7,978 nt of DNA. Source: Actinomycetes bacterium (lineage in GTDB: Bacteria; Actinomycetota; Actinomycetes; Actinomycetales; Cellulomonadaceae). The translations under genes were made by a program, and so were the position numbers. The stretch spans positions 1 to 7,978 of the forward strand of contig JAFABT010000054.1 in the NCBI GenBank assembly GCA_023425905.1, written 5' to 3'. A model generated the notes under the pieces. The model was not told the origin of the DNA, ran no database searches, and was given only the letters and a program-made list of their open reading frames with translations. Positions 1 to 6,106 of the stretch are shown piece by piece. Position 1 is the stretch's first letter, and the number at the start of each line of letters is the position of its first letter.

Positions 1-45
1 ACGCAGACGCGTGAGCATGTCTGCGATCGGGTCGGTCATGGTCAT
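1..45 (-). CDS. rpsH: 30S ribosomal protein S8, N-terminal fragment (cut by window edge)
   Basis: Only the first 15 codons are present, reading MTMTDPIADMLTRLR. This is the typical start of actinobacterial S8, a primary 16S rRNA binding protein of the small-subunit platform. There are two in-frame ATG codons, at 45 and 39. I chose the one at 45 because many actinobacterial S8 proteins begin MTMTDPIAD, which is family knowledge; starting at 39 would give MTDPIAD. No strong Shine-Dalgarno sequence sits at the usual distance: purine-rich GAGGAAGGG lies rather far upstream and AAGAAG is closer. In E. coli S8 represses translation of the spc operon, but nothing here shows that this happens in this organism. 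The gene follows rpsN after a 77-nt gap that contains a strong hairpin, unlike the tight spacing of the genes before it. Confidence 0.93.
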   Translation of the reverse strand, partial: MTMTDPIADMLTRLR

Positions 46-75
46 TGGGCTTCTTGCCCTTCCTCGTCGCGGTAT

Positions 76-106
76 CCGTGCCGGCCGCCTGGGGCGGTCG
101 GCACGG
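76..106 (-). other. Strong intergenic hairpin between rpsN and rpsH
   Basis: The two 14-nt arms (93-106 and 76-89) pair around a 3-nt loop, with one A/C mismatch in the RNA sense at the ninth pair from the base. It starts 16 nt after the rpsN stop and ends 30 nt before the chosen rpsH start. No U-tract follows, so it is not a canonical intrinsic terminator. It could be a partial terminator, an RNA processing or stability element, or a protein-binding site. The pairing is seen directly; the role is unknown. Confidence 0.75.
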
Positions 107-122
107 ACCTACGTCGTTGTTG

Positions 123-308
123 TTACCAGCTGCTCTTGGTGACGCCGGGAAGCTCGCCGCGGTGCGCCATCTCGCGCACACAGATGCGGCAGAGCCCGAA
201 CTTGCGGTAGACCGAGTGCGGACGTCCGCACCGCTGGCACCGCGTGTAGCCACGGACCTTGAACTTCGGGGTCGCGTTCGCCTTGTTGACGAGGGCGCTC
301 TTCGCCAT
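123..308 (-). CDS. rpsN: 30S ribosomal protein S14, zinc-binding (type Z) form
   Basis: This 61-residue protein belongs to the head of the small subunit. It is the short S14 form with a zinc ribbon: C24-x2-C27 and C40-x2-C43, with the usual N-terminal MAKSALVNK and C-terminal GELPGVTKSSW. The longer S14 of about 100 residues lacks these cysteines. Many actinobacteria carry both forms and switch to the cysteine-free one under zinc starvation through Zur; a second copy, if any, lies outside this window. The ATG is 2 nt after the rplE stop (TGA CC ATG), and a strong AAGGAG lies 8 nt upstream at the end of rplE, so translation is probably coupled. The gene is also called rpsZ. It ends in TAA and is followed by a hairpin. 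Confidence 0.98.
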   Translation of the reverse strand: MAKSALVNKANATPKFKVRGYTRCQRCGRPHSVYRKFGLCRICVREMAHRGELPGVTKSSW

Positions 309-310
309 GG

Positions 311-871
311 TCAGTTCTCCTTGAACGGGAAGCCGAGACGCTTGAGGAGCGAGCGCCCCTCGGCGTCGGTGGTCGCCGTCGTCACGATGGTGATGTCCAT
401 GCCCCGGACGCGGTCGATCTTGTCCTGGTCGATCTCGTGGAACATGACCTGCTCCGTGAGACCGAAGGTGTAGTTGCCGTGCCCGTCGAACTGCTTGGGC
501 GAGAGCCCACGGAAGTCACGGATACGCGGCAGCGCGACGGAGACCAGGCGGTCGAGGAACTCCCACATGCGGTCGCCGCGCAGCGTGACGTGCGCGCCGA
601 TCGGCATGCCCTCGCGGAGCTTGAACTGCGCGATGGACTTGCGGGCCTTGGTGACCTGAGGCTTCTGACCCGTGATCGCCGTGAGGTCGCGGATGGCGCC
701 CTCGATCAGCTTGGAGTCCTTGGCGGCGTCACCGACACCCATGTTGACGACGACCTTGACGACCCGGGCGACCTGGTTGATGTTCTCGTGCGAGAACTCC
801 TCGCGCAGGCCCGGGACGATCGTCTCGGCGTAGCGCGTCTTGAGACGCGGCTTGAGGGCTTCGGTGCTCAT
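311..871 (-). CDS. rplE: 50S ribosomal protein L5
   Basis: A full-length L5 of 186 residues, which binds 5S rRNA in the central protuberance and contacts the P-site tRNA and the small-subunit head. Recognisable parts are VVNMGVGDA at about 41-49, the conserved GQKPQVTKARKSIAQFKLRE stretch at 68-87 followed by GMPIG, the RIRDFRGL segment near 116-123, and a C-terminal SLLKRLGFPF. The ATG overlaps the rplX stop by one base (TGATG), and AAGGA sits 6 nt upstream, so it is likely coupled to L24 synthesis. The same L24-L5-S14-S8 order is found in most bacterial spc operons. No irregularities were seen. Confidence 0.99.
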   Translation of the reverse strand: MSTEALKPRLKTRYAETIVPGLREEFSHENINQVARVVKVVVNMGVGDAAKDSKLIEGAIRDLTAITGQKPQVTKARKSIAQFKLREGMPIGAHVTLRGDRMWEFLDRLVSVALPRIRDFRGLSPKQFDGHGNYTFGLTEQVMFHEIDQDKIDRVRGMDITIVTTATTDAEGRSLLKRLGFPFKEN

Positions 872-1212
872 CAGATGTCCTTACCGGAGCGCTTGGCGAC
901 ACGGATGCGCACCGTCTTGGTACGACCGTCGCGCTCGACCTGCTCGGTGCGGTACCCGACCCGGGTGCCCTTCTTGGACTCCGGGTCGACGACCATCACG
1001 TTGCTGATGTGGATCGGGGCCTCGACCGTCTCGATGCCGCCCGTGCGGGCGCCGCGAGCCGTCTGGCCGGCCTTGACGTGCTTGGTGACGCGCTGGACGC
1101 CCTCGACGACGACGCGCTGCGTCTCCGTGAGGACCTCGAGGACACGACCCTGCTTGCCGCGGTCGCGACCCGAGATGACGACGACGAGGTCGCCCTTCTT
1201 GATCTTGGCCAT
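871..1212 (-). CDS. rplX: 50S ribosomal protein L24
   Basis: A 113-residue L24, an early assembly protein that binds the 5' domain of 23S rRNA and lies near the exit of the peptide tunnel. The N-terminal KOW motif is clear at residues 4-31 (IKKGDLVVVISGRDRGKQGR), followed by the family-typical NVMVVDPESKKGTRVGYR at about 71-88. The basic C-terminus (TVRIRVAKRSGKDI) is normal for actinobacteria. The ATG comes 2 nt after the rplN stop (TGA CC ATG), with GGAGGTG 8-9 nt upstream inside the end of rplN. Its own stop overlaps the rplE start. Confidence 0.99.
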   Translation of the reverse strand: MAKIKKGDLVVVISGRDRGKQGRVLEVLTETQRVVVEGVQRVTKHVKAGQTARGARTGGIETVEAPIHISNVMVVDPESKKGTRVGYRTEQVERDGRTKTVRIRVAKRSGKDI

Positions 1213-1214
1213 GG

Positions 1215-1583
1215 TCAGAGCACCTCCGGCGCCAGAGAGATGATCTTCATGAACTTCTTGTCGCGCAGCTCGCGACCGACCGGGCCGAAGATGCGCGTGC
1301 CGCGCGGCTCGCCGTCGTTCTTGAGGATCACCGCGGCGTTCTCGTCGAATTTGATGTAGGAACCGTCGGCGCGCCGACGCTCCTTGCGGGTACGGACGAT
1401 GACGGCCTTGACCACGTCGCCCTTCTTGACGTTCCCGCCGGGGATTGCGTCCTTGACGGTGGCGACGATCACGTCACCGACACCGGCGTAGCGACGGCCC
1501 GAGCCGCCGAGAACGCGGATGCAGAGGATTTCCTTCGCACCCGTGTTGTCGGCGACGCGAAGTCGCGACTCCTGCTGGATCAT
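1215..1583 (-). CDS. rplN: 50S ribosomal protein L14
   Basis: L14 has 122 residues, the standard length, and starts MIQQESRLRVADNTGAKE as in nearly all bacteria. It is a beta-barrel protein at the subunit interface that forms a bridge with 16S rRNA helix 14, and in other bacteria it is the docking site of the silencing factor RsfS. The conserved ENAAVILKNDGEPRGTRIFG block is at about 81-100. AGGAG lies 8 nt before the ATG. It is the first gene after a 133-nt gap, the position where the spc operon begins in many bacteria. I found no convincing -10/-35 pair in that gap, so it may simply be transcribed through from the S10 genes. Confidence 0.99.
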   Translation of the reverse strand: MIQQESRLRVADNTGAKEILCIRVLGGSGRRYAGVGDVIVATVKDAIPGGNVKKGDVVKAVIVRTRKERRRADGSYIKFDENAAVILKNDGEPRGTRIFGPVGRELRDKKFMKIISLAPEVL

Positions 1584-1658
1584 GTCTCTTACTCCTGTCG
1601 TCTGCCGGTTCTCGCGGTGCGAGCCTGGCCGAACGGGTAGTTGCCGTCTTGCACCCGC

Positions 1659-1689
1659 GGGTGCCGCCGGTCATGGACCGGCGGCGCCC
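1659..1689 (-). other. Strong hairpin at the S10/spc operon boundary
   Basis: The 14-nt arms 1676-1689 and 1659-1672 pair around a 3-nt loop, with a single A/C mismatch in the RNA sense at the fourth pair from the base; the inner 10 pairs are perfect. It begins 27 nt after the rpsQ stop and ends 75 nt before rplN. No U-tract follows. A second, overlapping palindrome at 1651-1664 (GCACCCGCGGGTGC) would compete with it, so two alternative folds are possible. Likely roles are partial termination, attenuation or an RNA processing site between the two operons; this is inference. Confidence 0.75.
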
Positions 1690-1716
1690 CGGGGGCAACA
1701 TGAGTCGTGCTGTGTG

Positions 1717-2016
1717 CTACTTGGCCTTCTGGACGATCTCGACCAGACGCCAGCGCTTCGAGGCCGACAGCGGTCGGGTCTCCATGATGACGACGAGGTC
1801 GCCGATGCCGGCGCTGTTCGTCTCGTCGTGCGCCTTGACCTTGCTCGAGCGGCGGATGACCTTGCCGTAGAGCGGGTGCTTGACGCGGTCCTCGAGCTCG
1901 ACGACCACGGTCTTGTCCATCTTGTCGCTCACGACGTAGCCGCGACGCACCTTGCGGTGTGCACGCGCCTCGCCGAGAGGCGTGGCCTCAGCGGCCGGGG
2001 TGTTGTTCGCGCTCAT
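1717..2016 (-). CDS. rpsQ: 30S ribosomal protein S17
   Basis: S17 is an OB-fold primary binding protein of the 16S 5' domain, needed early in 30S assembly. I chose the ATG at 2016 (99 residues, MSANNTPAAEATPLG...). The open frame continues upstream to 2100 within rpmC, but those 28 residues are not S17-like. The chosen ATG lies 7 nt after the rpmC stop with GAGG 5 nt before it. The core starts at about residue 21: RKVRRGYVVSDKMDKTVVVE, then HPLYGKVIRRSSKVKAHDE (47-65), GDLVVIMETRPLSASKRWRL (72-91). The roughly 20-residue N-terminal extension rich in Ala, Pro and Thr is common in actinobacterial S17. It is the last gene of the S10 group and is followed by a 133-nt gap. Confidence 0.97.
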   Translation of the reverse strand: MSANNTPAAEATPLGEARAHRKVRRGYVVSDKMDKTVVVELEDRVKHPLYGKVIRRSSKVKAHDETNSAGIGDLVVIMETRPLSASKRWRLVEIVQKAK

Positions 2017-2023
2017 CGTGACC

Positions 2024-2263
2024 TCACTCGCTCGCGCTCGGGGCAGTACGGATGCCGAGCTCGCGCTCACGCATGATCGTGTAGATCCGCGCGATGTCAC
2101 GACGAACGGCCATGAGACGGCCGTGGCTCTCCAGCTGGCCGGTGGCCGACTGGAAACGGAGGTTGAAGAGCTCCTCCTTGGCCTTCTTCAGCTCCGCGAC
2201 GAGTCGCTCGTCGTCGAAGCCGTCCAGCTCGCTAGGAGCCAGGTCCTTGGTTCCGATAGCCAT
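2024..2263 (-). CDS. rpmC: 50S ribosomal protein L29
   Basis: A 79-residue L29, a small two-helix protein next to the tunnel exit beside L23 that contributes to the docking site for the signal recognition particle and trigger factor. Family features are LKKAKEELFNLRFQSATGQL at 25-44 and the basic segment MAVRRDIARIYTIMRER at 51-67. A short C-terminal tail (TAPSASE) follows, as in related bacteria. The ATG overlaps the rplP stop by one base (TGATG), with GAGGG 9 nt upstream, which suggests coupled translation. Confidence 0.98.
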   Translation of the reverse strand: MAIGTKDLAPSELDGFDDERLVAELKKAKEELFNLRFQSATGQLESHGRLMAVRRDIARIYTIMRERELGIRTAPSASE

Positions 2264-2679
2264 CAGTTACCACCCTCGCGAACCACGAAACGGGTCTTCA
2301 TCGGGAGCTTGTGCTGCGCGCGACGCATGGCCTCGCGGGCGAGCGGCTCCGGGACACCGGCGAGCTCGAAGAGAACTCGACCCGGCTTGACGTTGGCGAT
2401 CCACCACTCGGGCGAACCCTTGCCGGAACCCATGCGGGTCTCAGCAGGCTTCTTCGTGAGCGGACGGTCCGGGTAGATGTTGATCCAGACCTTGCCGCCA
2501 CGCTTGATGTGGCGGGTCATCGCGATACGAGCGGCCTCGATCTGCCGGTTGGTGACGTAGGCGGGCTCGAGAGCCTGGATGCCGAACTCACCGAACGCGA
2601 TCGTCGTGCCACCCGTGGCGGCGCCGGAGCGACCGGGGTGGTGCTGCTTGCGGTGCTTGAGCCTGCGCGGGATCAGCAT
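2263..2679 (-). CDS. rplP: 50S ribosomal protein L16
   Basis: A 138-residue L16, standard length. It binds 23S rRNA near the A-site tRNA elbow and is required for late 50S maturation. It starts MLIPRRLKHRKQHHPGRSG and has the conserved RMGSGKGSPEWW segment at 82-93. The arginine at 82 corresponds to the E. coli L16 arginine that is hydroxylated there; whether it is modified here is unknown. The ATG lies 3 nt after the rpsC stop (TGA GAC ATG), and GGAGG sits 8 nt upstream in the rpsC tail. Its stop overlaps the rpmC start. Confidence 0.99.
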   Translation of the reverse strand: MLIPRRLKHRKQHHPGRSGAATGGTTIAFGEFGIQALEPAYVTNRQIEAARIAMTRHIKRGGKVWINIYPDRPLTKKPAETRMGSGKGSPEWWIANVKPGRVLFELAGVPEPLAREAMRRAQHKLPMKTRFVVREGGN

Positions 2680-2682
2680 GTC

Positions 2683-3504
2683 TCAGGCCTCCGTTCCGGA
2701 CTCGGCAGCCGGAGCCGCCTCAGCGCCGGCGGGAGCGGCCTCAGCCGCGGGAGCCGACTGCTCGGGACGGTCGTTACGACGCGGTGCGCGGGTCGGACGG
2801 TCGCCGCGCGGGCCACCGCGGGGCGCACGGGGAGCCTGCGTCGCCTGCTGCGCCGCGAACTCCTTCTCCGTCATGTCGCCCTTGTAGATCCACACCTTGA
2901 CGCCGATGCGACCGAAGGTCGTGCGTGCCTCGTACAGGCCGTAGTCGATGTTCGCGCGCAGCGTGTGCAGCGGCACACGACCCTCGCGGTAGAACTCCGA
3001 CCGGCTCATCTCGGCGCCGCCGAGACGACCCGAGCACTGCACCCGGATGCCCTTGGCACCGGCGCGCTGGGCGGACTGCATGCCCTTGCGCATGGCGCGA
3101 CGGAACGACACGCGGCTCGCAAGCTGCTCGGCGATGCCCTGCGCGACCAGCTGCGCGTCCATCTCGGCGTTCTTCACCTCGAGGATGTTCAGCTGCACCT
3201 GCTTGCCCGAGAGCTTCTCGAGGTCGCCACGAATGCGCTCGGCCTCCGCGCCGCGACGGCCGATGACGATGCCCGGCCGGGCGGTGTGGATGTCGATCTG
3301 CACGCGGTCGCGCGTGCGCTCGATCGTGACCTTCGAGATGCCTGCACGCTCGAGCCCCGTGGAGAGGAGCTTGCGGATCTCGACGTCCTCGCGGACGTAG
3401 TCGCGGTAACGCTGTCCGGGCTTGGTGCTGTCGGCGAACCACCGCGACCTGTGGTCGGTGGTGATGCCGAGGCGGTACCCGTGCGGGTTGACCTTCTGGC
3501 CCAC
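2683..3504 (-). CDS. rpsC: 30S ribosomal protein S3 with Ala/Pro/Arg-rich C-terminal tail
   Basis: S3 forms part of the mRNA entry channel with S4 and S5. The N-terminal part (MGQKVNPHGYRLGI) and a type II KH domain are clear, with the GRRG loop at 82-85. The RRAMRKGMQ basic helix at about 135-143 is the region linked to helicase activity in E. coli. The S3 C-terminal domain runs to about 212. The last 50 or so residues (221-273) are a low-complexity tail, first Arg/Pro/Gly-rich, then Ala/Glu/Pro-rich and acidic, and make the protein about 40 residues longer than E. coli S3 (233). Such tails are usual in actinobacteria. Translation starts at GTG overlapping the last base of the rplV stop (TAGTG), with AAGGAGAGG 8 nt upstream. 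Confidence 0.99.
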   Translation of the reverse strand: MGQKVNPHGYRLGITTDHRSRWFADSTKPGQRYRDYVREDVEIRKLLSTGLERAGISKVTIERTRDRVQIDIHTARPGIVIGRRGAEAERIRGDLEKLSGKQVQLNILEVKNAEMDAQLVAQGIAEQLASRVSFRRAMRKGMQSAQRAGAKGIRVQCSGRLGGAEMSRSEFYREGRVPLHTLRANIDYGLYEARTTFGRIGVKVWIYKGDMTEKEFAAQQATQAPRAPRGGPRGDRPTRAPRRNDRPEQSAPAAEAAPAGAEAAPAAESGTEA

Positions 3505-3872
3505 TATCGGGTCCTCTCCTTCTTCTCGACCTGCTCCACGACCACGGTGATGTGGCTCGTGCGCTTGAGGATCTGGCTGGCCCGACCCTGCGCCCGCGGC
3601 CGGAACCGCTTGAGCGTGGGGCCCTCGTCGACGTAGGCCTCGCGCACGACGAGCGCCTGCTCGTCGAATGCGACTCCCTGACGATCGGCCTTCACGCGAG
3701 CGTTCGCGATCGCGCTCTCGACGACCTTGCGGACGGGCTCCCCCGCGGCCTGCGGTGCGAACTTCAACACCGCAACGGCCTCCTGGGCCTGCTTGCCACG
3801 GATGAGGTCCACGACGCGCCGGGCCTTCTGGGGCGTGATGCGGATGTACCGCACCTGCGCCTTGGCTTCCAT
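3504..3872 (-). CDS. rplV: 50S ribosomal protein L22
   Basis: L22 (122 residues) has a globular domain on the 50S surface and a long beta-hairpin that lines the peptide exit tunnel. The N-terminus (VRYIRITPQKARRVVDLIRGK, about 7-27) and the hairpin (GPTLKRFRPRAQGRASQILKR, about 84-104) are both conserved. In other bacteria insertions, deletions or substitutions in this hairpin give macrolide resistance; the loop here looks wild type. The ATG is preceded by AGGA 5 nt upstream. A 65-nt gap separates it from rpsS, the largest gap inside the S10 group. Its stop overlaps the GTG of rpsC. Confidence 0.99.
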   Translation of the reverse strand: MEAKAQVRYIRITPQKARRVVDLIRGKQAQEAVAVLKFAPQAAGEPVRKVVESAIANARVKADRQGVAFDEQALVVREAYVDEGPTLKRFRPRAQGRASQILKRTSHITVVVEQVEKKERTR

Positions 3873-3926
3873 TGCTGTCCTGCCTTCTGTGTCTCGTACG
3901 TGAGAACTCGCGCTAGCGACGTGTCA

Positions 3927-3941
3927 CTGACCGGGGGTCAG
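3927..3941 (-). other. Small hairpin over the rpsS stop codon
   Basis: A 6-bp perfect stem (CTGACC / GGTCAG) with a GGG-type loop spans the rpsS TGA at 3938-3940. A second palindromic stretch, TCGCGCTAGCGA (3908-3919), lies in the same 65-nt rpsS-rplV gap. The stems are short, and I see no U-tract and no clear promoter. The gap therefore holds weak structure of unknown role. Confidence 0.45.
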
Positions 3942-4219
3942 CGACGACGTCCCTTGCGGTCGTCCTTCTCGTGGCCGCGGAACGTCCGCGTGGGGGCGAA
4001 CTCACCGAGCTTGTGGCCGACCATCGACTCGGTCACGAAGACCGGCGTGTGCTTGCGACCGTCGTGCACGGCAAAGGTGTGACCGAGGAAGTCGGGCGTG
4101 ATGACCGACCGACGGGACCAGGTCTTGATGACGTTCTTGGTCCCCTTCTCGTTCTGCACGTCCACCTTCTTCTGAAGGTGGCCGTCGACGAAGGGGCCCT
4201 TCTTGAGGCTGCGCGGCAT
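3938..4219 (-). CDS. rpsS: 30S ribosomal protein S19
   Basis: S19 (93 residues, normal length) sits on the head of the 30S subunit, pairs with S13 and contacts the A-site finger bridge. It begins MPRSLKKGPFVDGHLQKK and contains SRRSVITPDFLGHTFAVHDG (about 35-54) and VTESMVGHKLGEFAPTRTF (about 61-79), all strongly conserved. The C-terminus is basic (DDRKGRRR). The ATG is 15 nt after the rplB stop, with AGGAG 9 nt upstream. That AGGAG overlaps a second in-frame stop (TGA TAG) directly after rplB. Confidence 0.99.
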   Translation of the reverse strand: MPRSLKKGPFVDGHLQKKVDVQNEKGTKNVIKTWSRRSVITPDFLGHTFAVHDGRKHTPVFVTESMVGHKLGEFAPTRTFRGHEKDDRKGRRR

Positions 4220-4234
4220 CTTTCCAGGCTCCTA

Positions 4235-5071
4235 TCAGCGCTTCTTGCCGGTGCGCCGACGACGCACGATCAGCTTGTCGCTCGGCTTGTTGGGACGACG
4301 GGTACGACCCTCGGGCTTGCCCCACGGGCTGACGGGGTGACGTCCACCGGACGTCTTGCCCTCGCCACCACCGTGCGGGTGGTCGACCGGGTTCATGACG
4401 ACACCACGGACGGAGGGGCGCTTGCCCTTCCACCGCATGCGGCCGGCCTTGCCCCAGTTGATGTTCGACTGCTCGGCGTTGCCGACCTCGCCGATCGTGG
4501 CGCGGCAGCGCAGATCGACGTTGCGGATCTCGCCGGAGGGCATGCGCAGCTGCGCGTACGGCCCGTCCTTGGCGACCAGCTGCACCGAGGCACCAGCCGA
4601 ACGGGCGATCTTCGCGCCGCCACCGGGCTTGAGCTCGATGGCGTGGATGACCGTACCGGTCGGGATGTTGCGGAGCGGGAGGTTGTTGCCGGGCTTGATG
4701 TCAGCGCCGGCGCCGTTCTCCACGACGTCGCCCTGCTTGAGCTTGTTCGGGGCGATGATGTAGCGCTTCTCACCGTCTGCGTAGTGCAGCAGGGCGATGC
4801 GCGCCGTGCGGTTCGGGTCGTACTCGATGTGCGCGACCTTGGCCGGGACGCCGTCCTTGTCGTGACGGCGGAAGTCGATGACTCGGTAGGCACGCTTGTG
4901 ACCGCCACCCTGGTGGCGAGTCGTCACGCGACCGGTGGAGTTGCGACCACCGGTCTTGTGCAGCGGACGCACGAGCGACTTCTCCGGCGTGGAGCGCGTG
5001 ATCTCGACGAAGTCGGCGACGCTCGCACCACGGCGGCCGGGCGTCGTCGGCTTGTACTTACGGATTCCCAC
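4235..5071 (-). CDS. rplB: 50S ribosomal protein L2
   Basis: L2 (278 residues) is one of the largest and most conserved 50S proteins; it is needed for subunit joining and a functional peptidyl transferase centre. The N-terminus MGIRKYKPTTPGRRGASVAD is typical. The MNPVDHPHGGGEG motif is at 226-238, with H231 in the place of E. coli His229, which matters for peptidyl transfer. The C-terminus is highly basic (IVRRRRTGKKR). Translation starts with GTG (GTG GGA ATC), with AGAGGA about 5 nt upstream, 30 nt after the rplW stop. The gene ends with tandem in-frame stops TGA TAG. Confidence 0.99.
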   Translation of the reverse strand: MGIRKYKPTTPGRRGASVADFVEITRSTPEKSLVRPLHKTGGRNSTGRVTTRHQGGGHKRAYRVIDFRRHDKDGVPAKVAHIEYDPNRTARIALLHYADGEKRYIIAPNKLKQGDVVENGAGADIKPGNNLPLRNIPTGTVIHAIELKPGGGAKIARSAGASVQLVAKDGPYAQLRMPSGEIRNVDLRCRATIGEVGNAEQSNINWGKAGRMRWKGKRPSVRGVVMNPVDHPHGGGEGKTSGGRHPVSPWGKPEGRTRRPNKPSDKLIVRRRRTGKKR

Positions 5072-5101
5072 GATTTTCCTCTATCTGCTTCTGGGCCGGC
5101 C

Positions 5102-5404
5102 TCAGCCGACCGGTCCGCCGAAGATGTCGATCGAGCCCTCGCGGAGGGTGACGATCGCACGCTTGGTGTCCTTGCGCTTGCCCAGCCCGAACTTCGTGCG
5201 GCGGGACTTGCCCTGACGGTTGGCCGTGTTCACGGATGCGACCTTGACGGAGAAGATCTGCTCGATCGCGATCTTGATCTCGGTCTTGTTCGCCCGCGGG
5301 TCGACGAGGAAGGTGTACTTGCCCTCGTCCAGAAGGCCGTAGCTCTTCTCGGAGACGACCGGCGCGAGCAGGATGTCGCGCGGGTCCTTGCCGACGTTGG
5401 TCAC
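5102..5404 (-). CDS. rplW: 50S ribosomal protein L23
   Basis: L23 (100 residues) lies at the tunnel exit and is the main docking point for trigger factor and the signal recognition particle. The sequence shows DILLAPVVSEKSYGLL (10-25), KYTFLVDPRANKTEIKIAIE (29-48) and the basic KSRRTKFGLGKRKDTKRAIV stretch (66-85), all normal. Start is GTG, sharing four bases with the rplD stop (GTGA), and a very strong AGGAGGAG lies 7-8 nt upstream inside rplD. This is a clear case of translational coupling. No ATG alternative fits the family N-terminus. Confidence 0.98.
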   Translation of the reverse strand: MTNVGKDPRDILLAPVVSEKSYGLLDEGKYTFLVDPRANKTEIKIAIEQIFSVKVASVNTANRQGKSRRTKFGLGKRKDTKRAIVTLREGSIDIFGGPVG

Positions 5405-6099
5405 TTGGTCTCCTCCTGGGCGTCAGCCTCGGACTCGGTCGCTGCGGCCTTCACCGAACGACCCGTGGACGGGCCGGCGAGGAACGCGTCGAGCGCGCCC
5501 TGCGTGAAGACGACGTCGTCCGAGATGAGCACGTCGTACGTGTTGAGCTGGTCGGCGACGAGCAGGTGGACCCGCTCGACGTTACGCAGCGACTTCCACG
5601 TGATCTCGTCCTGACGCTCGACGACGACGAGGACGTTCTTGCGGCCCGACAGGTTGTCGAGGATCGCGAGAGCGGACTTCGTCGACGGCGCGGCGCCCGG
5701 GGCGAAGCCAGAGACGACGTGCACGCGGCCGGCACGAGCACGGTCCGAGAGAGCACCGCGGAGCGCCGCGGCCTTCATCTTCTTGGGCGTGCGCTGGGAG
5801 TAGTCGCGCGGCGAGGGGCCGTGAACGACGCCACCACCGGCGAACTGCGGCGCACGGGTCGAACCCTGACGGGCGCGGCCGGTGCCCTTCTGCTTGAACG
5901 GCTTCTTGCCGCCACCCCGGACCTCGCCACGCGTCTTGGTGCTGTGCGTGCCCTGACGGGCCGCAGCGAGCTGCGCGACGACGACCTGGTGGATGAGCGG
6001 GACGTTCGTCTGGACGTCGAACACCTCGGCGGGGAGGTCGGCCGTACCGGCCTTCTTGCCCGTGCCGTCGATGACGTCGACAGTCAGCGTGTCTGCCAT
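5401..6099 (-). CDS. rplD: 50S ribosomal protein L4
   Basis: L4 binds 23S rRNA domain I, and its long loop reaches the exit tunnel. In E. coli it also represses the S10 operon; whether it does here cannot be seen. I chose the ATG at 6099 (232 residues, MADTLTVDVIDG...), 7 nt after the rplC stop, because related L4 proteins start this way. An upstream in-frame GTG at 6114 would overlap rplC by 8 nt and has no properly spaced Shine-Dalgarno. The tunnel loop KKPFKQKGTGRARQGS (65-80) is intact and wild type in the segment where macrolide-resistance changes occur elsewhere. The last roughly 24 residues (after FLAG, 209-232) form an acidic tail (TESEADAQEETK), making it about 30 residues longer than E. 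coli L4. The tail's codons also hold the rplW ribosome binding site. Confidence 0.97.
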   Translation of the reverse strand: MADTLTVDVIDGTGKKAGTADLPAEVFDVQTNVPLIHQVVVAQLAAARQGTHSTKTRGEVRGGGKKPFKQKGTGRARQGSTRAPQFAGGGVVHGPSPRDYSQRTPKKMKAAALRGALSDRARAGRVHVVSGFAPGAAPSTKSALAILDNLSGRKNVLVVVERQDEITWKSLRNVERVHLLVADQLNTYDVLISDDVVFTQGALDAFLAGPSTGRSVKAAATESEADAQEETK

Positions 6100-6106
6100 G
6101 GTCGGC

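Noticed and set aside
1584..1716. A dedicated spc promoter before rplN
   Set aside because: I looked for TTGAC-like and TANNNT-like elements with 16-19 bp spacing on the minus strand and found no convincing pair.
2017..2100. Upstream extension of rpsQ by 28 codons
   Set aside because: These codons lie inside rpmC in another frame, do not resemble S17, and the ATG at 2016 has its own Shine-Dalgarno.
2311..3636. A 441-codon open frame on the plus strand opposite rplP, rpsC and rplV
   Set aside because: It is antisense to conserved genes with the same codon-bias explanation; composition is Leu/Arg/Ala/Asp-rich with no motif.
3971..5614. A 547-codon open frame on the plus strand opposite rpsS, rplB, rplW and rplD
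   Set aside because: It runs antisense to four well-identified ribosomal protein genes. GC-rich third positions remove stop codons in the opposite frames, and its translation shows only repetitive Leu/Val/Asp/Arg composition and no recognisable domain.
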